A stretch of DNA of 64,000 bases, taken from assembly GCF_001017435.1 (NCBI RefSeq), contig NZ_CP011371.1:3038001-3102000 (forward strand), given 5' to 3'. Within the stretch, counting starts at the first letter, position 1. Each line of letters begins with the position of its first letter. The translations under genes and the position numbers were made by a program. The stretch is from Caldimonas brevitalea. Its GTDB lineage: Bacteria > Pseudomonadota > Gammaproteobacteria > Burkholderiales > Burkholderiaceae_C. Below the pieces are notes generated by a model. The model saw nothing but the letters and a program-made list of their open reading frames with translations, was not told the DNA's origin and made no database searches. This document shows, in pieces, positions 59,291 through 64,000 of this stretch.

Positions 59291-62200
59291 GCCATCGAGG
59301 CCGCCGATCGGAGCGCCCCCTTGCCTTTGTCGCCGGCGCAGCAGCGGCTGTGGTTCCTGGCCCAGATGGAGGGTGTGAGCCAGGCGTATCACGTCAGCGG
59401 GGCCGTGCGGCTGCGCGGCGAGCTGAAGACGGATGCGCTGCAGCGCGCCTTGCAGGGTGTCGTGGACCGGCATGAAACGCTGCGGACCCGGTTCGCGGTG
59501 GTCGACGGCGAACCGGTGCAGGAGGTTGCCGCGCAGGCGCGGTTGCCCATCGAGTTACGTGACCTGCGGCAGGCGTCGGACATCGAGACCAGCGCCCGTC
59601 AACTCGTGGACGCGCATGCCACCCGACCCTTCGACTTGCGGCAGGACCTGCCGGTGCGGGTGCTGCTGTTGCAGCTGGGCGAGCAAGAGCATGTGCTGCA
59701 GGTGGTGATGCACCACATCGTGTGCGACGGCTGGTCGGTGGGCGTGTTGCTCGACGAGGTGAGCCGGCTGTATGGGACGTTCGCTGCGGACCGGCCCGAC
59801 CCGCTGCCGCCGCTGGCGCTGCAGTACGCCGACTACGCGGCCTGGCAGCGTCGCGGGTTGGCCGAAGGTCGGCTGCAGTCCGAAGCAGCGTATTGGCTCG
59901 AGGCCTTGGCCGGCGCACCGGCGCTGCTAGAGCTGCCCACGGACCGGCCGCGGCCTGCGCAGCAGGACCACCGCGGCGACGTCGTGCCGGTGCAACTGGA
60001 CACGGCGCTCAGCCAGGCCTTGAAGACGCTGAGCCAGCGCCACGGCGTGACGCTGTACATGACGCTGCTGGCCAGCTGGGCGGCCTTGCTGTCGCGCCTG
60101 AGCGGGCAGGCCGAGGTGGTGATCGGCAGCCCGGTGGCCGGGCGCCAACGGGCCGAACTCGAGCCGCTGATCGGCTTTTTTGTCAACACGCTGGCCTTGC
60201 GCCTCGACCTTAAAGCGGCCTCGGGGGCCGAACTGCTGCAGCACACCAAGGCCCGGGTGCTGGCGGCCCAACAGCACCAGGACCTGCCGTTCGACCAGGT
60301 GGTGGAGGCAGTCCAGCCGCCGCGCAGCCTGTCGCACACGCCGCTGTTCCAGGTGATGTTCGACTGGCAGAACGCGCCCACGGGTGAGTTGCAAATGCCC
60401 GGGCTGGACGTGCAAGCGCTGGACACGGCGCAGACCACTGCGCAGTTTGACCTGACGCTGTCACTGCACGAAGGCGAGGCCGGCATCGCCGGCGTGCTGA
60501 ACTACGCGACGGCCTTGTTCGAGCGCGCCACCGTACAACGCTACCTCGACTACTGGCGAGAGCTGCTGCAGGCCCTGGTGGCCGATGTCCAGCAGCCTGT
60601 CAGCCGGTTGCCGCTGCTGCCCGAGGCAGAGCGCCAGCAGCTGCTGCACGGCTGGAACGAGATCCGTGACGAGTACCCGCGCTACTGCCTGCACCAGCGG
60701 TTCGAAGCGCAGGCGGCGGCCACGCCCGAGGGCATCGCGTTGGTTCACGGCGAGGAGCAGCTGAGCTATGGCGAGATGAACGCACGGGCCAATCGCCTGG
60801 CGCACCACCTGCGCAAGGAGCACGGCATCGGGCCGGACAGTTTGGTCGCCTTGTGCACGGAGCGCAGTGTCGACATGGTGGTGGCATTGCTGGCCACCTT
60901 GAAGGCCGGCGGCGCCTATGTGCCACTGGACCCGGCCTATGCGTCTGACCGGCTGCTGGCCACGCTGCAAGACAGCCAACCCCGGCTGGTGCTGCTCGAC
61001 GCCAGGGGACGCCAGGCTCTGGGCCAGCTCGACGGCTTGCCTGTGATCGACCTGCAGGCTGACGCACCGCATTGGGCAGACGGCCCAACCGACAACCTCG
61101 ACGTCGGCGTCCAGCCCCAGCACCTGGCCTACGTGATCTACACCTCCGGCTCCACCGGCCAGCCCAAGGGTGTGATGGTCGAGCACGCACAAGTGGCTCG
61201 CCTGTTCGGCGCGACGGCCGCCTGGTTCGGCTTCGGCTCCGAAGACCGCTGGAGCTTGTTCCACTCGATCGGCTTCGACTTTTCCGTCTGGGAAATCTGG
61301 GGCGCACTGCTGCACGGCGGCCGCCTGGTGATCGTGCCGCTCGAGACGGCGCGCTCACCTGTCGCCTTCCACCAGCTGCTGTGTGAGCAAGGCATCACGG
61401 TGCTGAATCAGACCCCCAGCGCCTTCCAGCAGCTGATCGCGGCCCAAGGTGAGGCGCACCAGCCGCACCAGCTGCGCCACATCGTGTTCGGCGGCGAGGC
61501 GCTGGAGCTGCGCACGCTGAAGCCGTGGTACGAGCGCGAGATCAACCGCGACACGCAGCTGAGCAACATGTACGGCATCACCGAGACCACCGTCCACGTG
61601 ACCTGGCGGGCGCTGCAGCCGGGCGACGCCGAACGGCCGGGCCCCAGCCCCATCGGCGGGCGTATCCCCGACCTGCGGCTGTACGTGCTCGACGCCGAGC
61701 GCCAGCCGGTGCCGGTGGGCGTGACCGGTGAACTCTACGTCGGCGGGGCCGGCGTGGCGCGTGGCTACCTGAACCGCGCGGAGCTGACGGCACAACGATT
61801 CGTCGACAACCCGTTCGTGCCCGGCGAGCGGCTGTACAAGACCGGTGACCTGGGCCGCTGGCTGATCGACGGCACGTTGGAATACCTCGGTCGCAACGAC
61901 TTCCAGGTCAAGATCCGCGGCTTCCGGATCGAGCTGGGCGAGATCGAGGCCCAGCTGGCGGTGCTGCCTGGCGTGCGTGAGGTGGTCGTGTTGGCACGCG
62001 AGGACCAGCCGGGCGACAAGCGGCTGGTGGCGTATTACACCGGCGAGGACGCACCGCCGGCCGAGGTGCTGCGCCAGCAGGCGGTGCAGCAGCTGCCGCC
62101 TTATATGGTGCCGGCCGCCTATGTGCGGCTGGCGCAGCTGCCGTTGACACCCAACGGCAAGCTGGACCGCCAGGCCTTGCCGGCGCCCGACAGCCAGGCG

Positions 62201-64000
62201 TATGTGAGCCGGGCGTACGCGGCACCGGAAGGTGAGGTCGAGCAGACGCTGGCACAGCTGTGGGCCGAGCTGCTGCAGCTCGAGCGTGTCGGCCGCCATG
62301 ACAACTTCTTCGATCTCGGCGGGCATTCGCTGCTGGCGGTGCAGCTGGTCTCAAGGCTGCGCGAGAGGCTGGAGGTGGAACTGCCCCTGGCCGATCTGTT
62401 CGAGCACCCCGAGCTGGCGCGGCTGGCGCGGCGTGTGCAAGCCACCGCGCGCAGCCCCCACGCGGCCATCCCCCCGGCCGACCGCCAGGCCCCGCTGCCG
62501 CTGTCGCTCGCCCAGCAACGCCTGTGGTTCTTGACCCAGATGGAGGGCGCGAGCGAGGCCTATCACATCAGCGGCGCGGTGCAGCTCAGCGGCCCGCTCG
62601 ACACGGCCGTGCTGCGCCGCGCGTTGCAGCACATCGTGAACCGGCACGAGGCGCTGCGCACCCGCTTCACACTGCACCAAGGTCAACCGGTGCAAGCGCT
62701 GCTGGCCCAGGCCGAGCTCCGCATCGACGAACAGGACCTGAGCGGGCAGGCCGACGCGGATGCCACGGTGCGCCGCCGGCTCGACGAACACGCCGAAAGG
62801 GCCTTCGACCTGCGGCAGCAGCTGCCGTTGCGTGTGCTGCTGCTGCGGCTCGGCGAACACGAGCATGTGCTGCAGGTGGTGATGCACCACATCGTCTCCG
62901 ACGGCTGGTCGGTGGCGGTGTTCCTCGAGGAACTCAGCCAGACCTACGCGGCGTGGCTCGAGGGCGACGCCGATCCGCTATCGCCGCTGGCGATCCAATA
63001 CGCCGATTACGCCGCCTGGCAGCGAGACCGGCTGGCCGGCGGTGCGCTCGAGCACCAGACCGACTTCTGGCGGCGCACCCTGGCGGCCGCCCCAGCCTTG
63101 CTGGCGCTGCCCACCGACCGCCCCCGGCCGGCCCTGCAGGACCATGCCGGCGCCAGCCTCGAGGTCCGGCTCGAGCCGCGGCTCAGCCAGGCGCTGAAGG
63201 ACCTGGGCCGCCAGCACGGCGTCACCCCCTACATGTGTTTGCTCGCGAGCTGGGCCGCCTTGCTGGCCCGACTCAGTGGCCAGGACGAGGTGGTGATCGG
63301 CAGCCCGGTGGCGGGCCGCAACCGCGCCGAGGTGGAGCCGCTGATCGGCTTTTTTGTCAACACGCTGGCCCTGCGCATCGACCTTGGGCAGGACCGCACC
63401 GTGGCCGAGCTGCTGCACCACATCAAGTCGCAGGTGCTGGCGGCGCAGCAGCACCAGGACTTGCCGTTCGACCAGGTGGTCGAGGCGGTGAAGCCCGCCC
63501 GCAGCCTGGCCCACACGCCGCTGTTCCAGGTGATGCTGGACTGGCAGAACACGCCGGACGGTGAGCTGACCATGCCGGGCCTCGCGCTGACGCCGCTCGC
63601 CACGCCGCAGACCCGCGCCCACTTCGACCTGACGTTGACACTGCAAGACACCGGCGACGACATCCGCGGCACGTTGAACTACGCCACCGCACTGTTCGAC
63701 GCCGATACGGTGCAAGCCCATCTGCGCCACTGGCTGACGCTGCTCGACGCGATGGTGGCCGATGACACCCAGGCCGTGGCTCGATTGCCCGTGCTCGATG
63801 CGGCTCAGCGCCACCAGCTGCTGGTCGAGTGGAACGGAACGGCCGGTGACGCGGGCCAGGAGGGCTGCCTACACGAGCTGTTCGAGGCGCAGGTGCGACG
63901 CACACCCGCCGCACTGGCGGTGATCTGCGGCGACCGCCAGCTGAGCTACCGCGAACTGAACGCGCGCGCCAACCAGCTGGCGCGTGAGCTGCGCGCGCGC
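55778..64000 (+). CDS. Nonribosomal peptide synthetase 3, modules 8-10 (runs off the window)
   Basis: At least 2741 codons, open to the last base of the window. It starts with GTG at 55778, overlapping the NRPS2 stop, with GAAGGAAA upstream; an in-frame ATG at 55856 is an alternative that would begin right at the docking domain (NMTDLLALLDARGLTLALKG). Order: TubC-like docking, dual E/C, A(Ser), T, C, A(Thr), T, C, and the start of a tenth A domain. Carrier serines at 59153 and 62327 are intact. The gene is partial; its remaining modules and any thioesterase lie to the right. Confidence 0.93.
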   Translation, partial: MTTTAQPTPRGASADLQPIQGTLPVNMTDLLALLDARGLTLALKGQDLAVSGDEQALKDAALISLLRQHKPALIELLRRGDYAARGSDAVTVPPLRVPPDAQRITPEMLTLVELDQQALDTIVAGVEGGAANVQDIYPLAPLQEGMLFHHLLNPAADVYTERYLLSFRSRARLDRFLAALQQVIARHDVLRTGIAWEGLAQPVQVVRRQTTLPVAYLDLDPRDGPIADQLEARFEPGRYRLDLRQAPLMHCHAAEDATEARWLLSVLAHHIAVDHTTLALLVEEAQAIESGRGAELRPPVPFRNFVAQARLGVSQEEHERFFRAMLSDIDAPTAPFGLLDVQGDGRAITEASEVLPAALAQALRARARQLGVSAASLMHLAWALVLARMTGRSAVVFGTVLFGRMKGGADADRAMGLFMNTLPLRVDIDGQGVEAGVKRVNTLLAQLLRHEHAPLALAQRCSGVPAQTPLFTSLLNYRHSAPAESDAGAGDEDGVEMLRGHERTNYPLTLSVDDLGQGFALTVQAGPGVAAERVCAFVRTALEEIVTSLQDTPQQPLRQLDVLPAGEREQVLHRWNATAQRYAEHDRCLHEMFEAQVQRTPEAIAVVAGEQRVSYAELNARANQLARELRRRGVGPDQRVVVCLQRSVEMVVALLATLKAGGAYVPLDPDYPEERLRHMLHDSAPVVVLVDAAGREALGQGGLDLQADSAAWSSLSTDNLASTGLTKRNLAYVIYTSGSTGRPKGVMNEHRGVVNRLLWMQQAYGLGEHDVVLQKTPFSFDVSVWEFFWPLMTGAQLVMARPEGHKDPAYLAQLIQAAGVTTLHFVPSMLQVFLGHEGAAACRSLQRVICSGEALPAALARSCLAQLPKAQLHNLYGPTEAAVDVTAWTCEPGKVGTSVPIGRPIANTQMYILDEQRRPVPPGVAGELYIGGVQVARGYLNLPELTAERFIADPFSADPEARLYKTGDLGRWREDGAIDYLGRNDFQVKIRGLRIELGEIEARLAQLDGVQEVVVLAREDQPGDQRLVAYYSGEAAPEALRQHAAQGLPAYMVPAAYVQIEHWPVTPNGKLDRKALPAPEGGAYASQVYEAPQGRTEQVLAGLWAELLQVERVGRHDNFFALGGHSLLAVQLISRVRKALDVDLPLAALFEQPVLSQLAARLAGEERALQAAIEAADRSAPLPLSPAQQRLWFLAQMEGVSQAYHVSGAVRLRGELKTDALQRALQGVVDRHETLRTRFAVVDGEPVQEVAAQARLPIELRDLRQASDIETSARQLVDAHATRPFDLRQDLPVRVLLLQLGEQEHVLQVVMHHIVCDGWSVGVLLDEVSRLYGTFAADRPDPLPPLALQYADYAAWQRRGLAEGRLQSEAAYWLEALAGAPALLELPTDRPRPAQQDHRGDVVPVQLDTALSQALKTLSQRHGVTLYMTLLASWAALLSRLSGQAEVVIGSPVAGRQRAELEPLIGFFVNTLALRLDLKAASGAELLQHTKARVLAAQQHQDLPFDQVVEAVQPPRSLSHTPLFQVMFDWQNAPTGELQMPGLDVQALDTAQTTAQFDLTLSLHEGEAGIAGVLNYATALFERATVQRYLDYWRELLQALVADVQQPVSRLPLLPEAERQQLLHGWNEIRDEYPRYCLHQRFEAQAAATPEGIALVHGEEQLSYGEMNARANRLAHHLRKEHGIGPDSLVALCTERSVDMVVALLATLKAGGAYVPLDPAYASDRLLATLQDSQPRLVLLDARGRQALGQLDGLPVIDLQADAPHWADGPTDNLDVGVQPQHLAYVIYTSGSTGQPKGVMVEHAQVARLFGATAAWFGFGSEDRWSLFHSIGFDFSVWEIWGALLHGGRLVIVPLETARSPVAFHQLLCEQGITVLNQTPSAFQQLIAAQGEAHQPHQLRHIVFGGEALELRTLKPWYEREINRDTQLSNMYGITETTVHVTWRALQPGDAERPGPSPIGGRIPDLRLYVLDAERQPVPVGVTGELYVGGAGVARGYLNRAELTAQRFVDNPFVPGERLYKTGDLGRWLIDGTLEYLGRNDFQVKIRGFRIELGEIEAQLAVLPGVREVVVLAREDQPGDKRLVAYYTGEDAPPAEVLRQQAVQQLPPYMVPAAYVRLAQLPLTPNGKLDRQALPAPDSQAYVSRAYAAPEGEVEQTLAQLWAELLQLERVGRHDNFFDLGGHSLLAVQLVSRLRERLEVELPLADLFEHPELARLARRVQATARSPHAAIPPADRQAPLPLSLAQQRLWFLTQMEGASEAYHISGAVQLSGPLDTAVLRRALQHIVNRHEALRTRFTLHQGQPVQALLAQAELRIDEQDLSGQADADATVRRRLDEHAERAFDLRQQLPLRVLLLRLGEHEHVLQVVMHHIVSDGWSVAVFLEELSQTYAAWLEGDADPLSPLAIQYADYAAWQRDRLAGGALEHQTDFWRRTLAAAPALLALPTDRPRPALQDHAGASLEVRLEPRLSQALKDLGRQHGVTPYMCLLASWAALLARLSGQDEVVIGSPVAGRNRAEVEPLIGFFVNTLALRIDLGQDRTVAELLHHIKSQVLAAQQHQDLPFDQVVEAVKPARSLAHTPLFQVMLDWQNTPDGELTMPGLALTPLATPQTRAHFDLTLTLQDTGDDIRGTLNYATALFDADTVQAHLRHWLTLLDAMVADDTQAVARLPVLDAAQRHQLLVEWNGTAGDAGQEGCLHELFEAQVRRTPAALAVICGDRQLSYRELNARANQLARELRAR
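57487..59150 (+). repeat. Module 8 A-domain block, near-identical copy of 34443-36106
   Basis: Same offset of 23044. Long runs are unchanged, for example around 58284-58345 versus 35240-35301. Confidence 0.85.
59153..62327 (+). repeat. T8(3' half)-C9-A9-T9(5' half) block, copy of 46026-49200
   Basis: Counterpart of the block in NRPS2 at offset 13127. Confidence 0.85.
59290..62470 (+). other. NRPS module 9: C - A(Thr) - T
   Basis: C about 59300-60650, HHIVCDG at 59711-59731. A core 61142-61174, code D F W N V G M V H K (Thr), nearly identical to module 5. T Ser codon 62327, followed by the VELPLADLFEHP variant that precedes ordinary C domains. Confidence 0.85.
62470..64000 (+). other. NRPS module 10: C - start of A (truncated by window)
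   Basis: C about 62480-63830 with HHIVSDG at 62885-62905, an ordinary L-donor type. About 50 residues of an A domain follow (LHELFEAQVRRTPAALAVI). The specificity residues are outside the window. Confidence 0.85.

Overview
The window is G+C-rich chromosomal DNA with strong third-position G/C bias. It looks like a betaproteobacterium of the Burkholderiales, perhaps near Caldimonas/Schlegelella/Rubrivivax. This placement is an inference from gene content: a Tas-type aldo-keto reductase, VgrG-RHS type VI secretion cargo, many organic-acid/sulfonate transport genes and a large nonribosomal peptide synthetase (NRPS) locus. No rRNA, tRNA, CRISPR array or transposase was found.

Left part (1-12.5 kb): a Tas-like aldo-keto reductase, a class II glutamine amidotransferase, and a divergent flavin monooxygenase of the NtaA/SnaA/DszA family. 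Then, on the minus strand, a compact type VI effector operon: VgrG, an RHS polymorphic toxin with a low-G+C C-terminal toxin tip, and a small low-G+C gene that is the likely immunity protein.

Middle part (12.8-29 kb): a catabolic and uptake island. Minus-strand genes (amidohydrolase, alpha/beta hydrolase, unusual SDR) and plus-strand genes (OprP-type porin, substrate-binding protein, four SsuC-type permeases, one ATPase, dienelactone hydrolase, ABC exporter) diverge from a 525-bp region. That region contains a 160-bp foldback element whose arms carry palindromic operator-like sites. A divergent NAD-dependent epimerase/LysR pair and a glyoxalase-like protein follow.

Right part (29-64 kb): a 1.2-kb intergenic region, A+T-rich in part and full of inverted repeats, precedes a lipopeptide-type NRPS operon: diaminobutyrate-type aminotransferase, MFS transporter, and three NRPS genes that overlap by GTGA. 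The third NRPS runs off the window. Nine complete modules and part of a tenth are visible. Specificity codes read directly from the A domains give Ser-Gln-Dab-(Lys-like, uncertain)-Thr-Leu-Dab-Ser-Thr-(next). The position of dual epimerization/condensation domains predicts D-L-D-L-D-L-D-L for the first eight residues. The first module starts with a condensation domain, which fits N-terminal acylation. The aminotransferase would supply 2,4-diaminobutyrate and the MFS protein could export the product. No thioesterase or MbtH-like gene is visible; the cluster continues to the right. NRPS3 appears to be a mosaic built from copies of module 1 and modules 4/5, joined inside the carrier domains.
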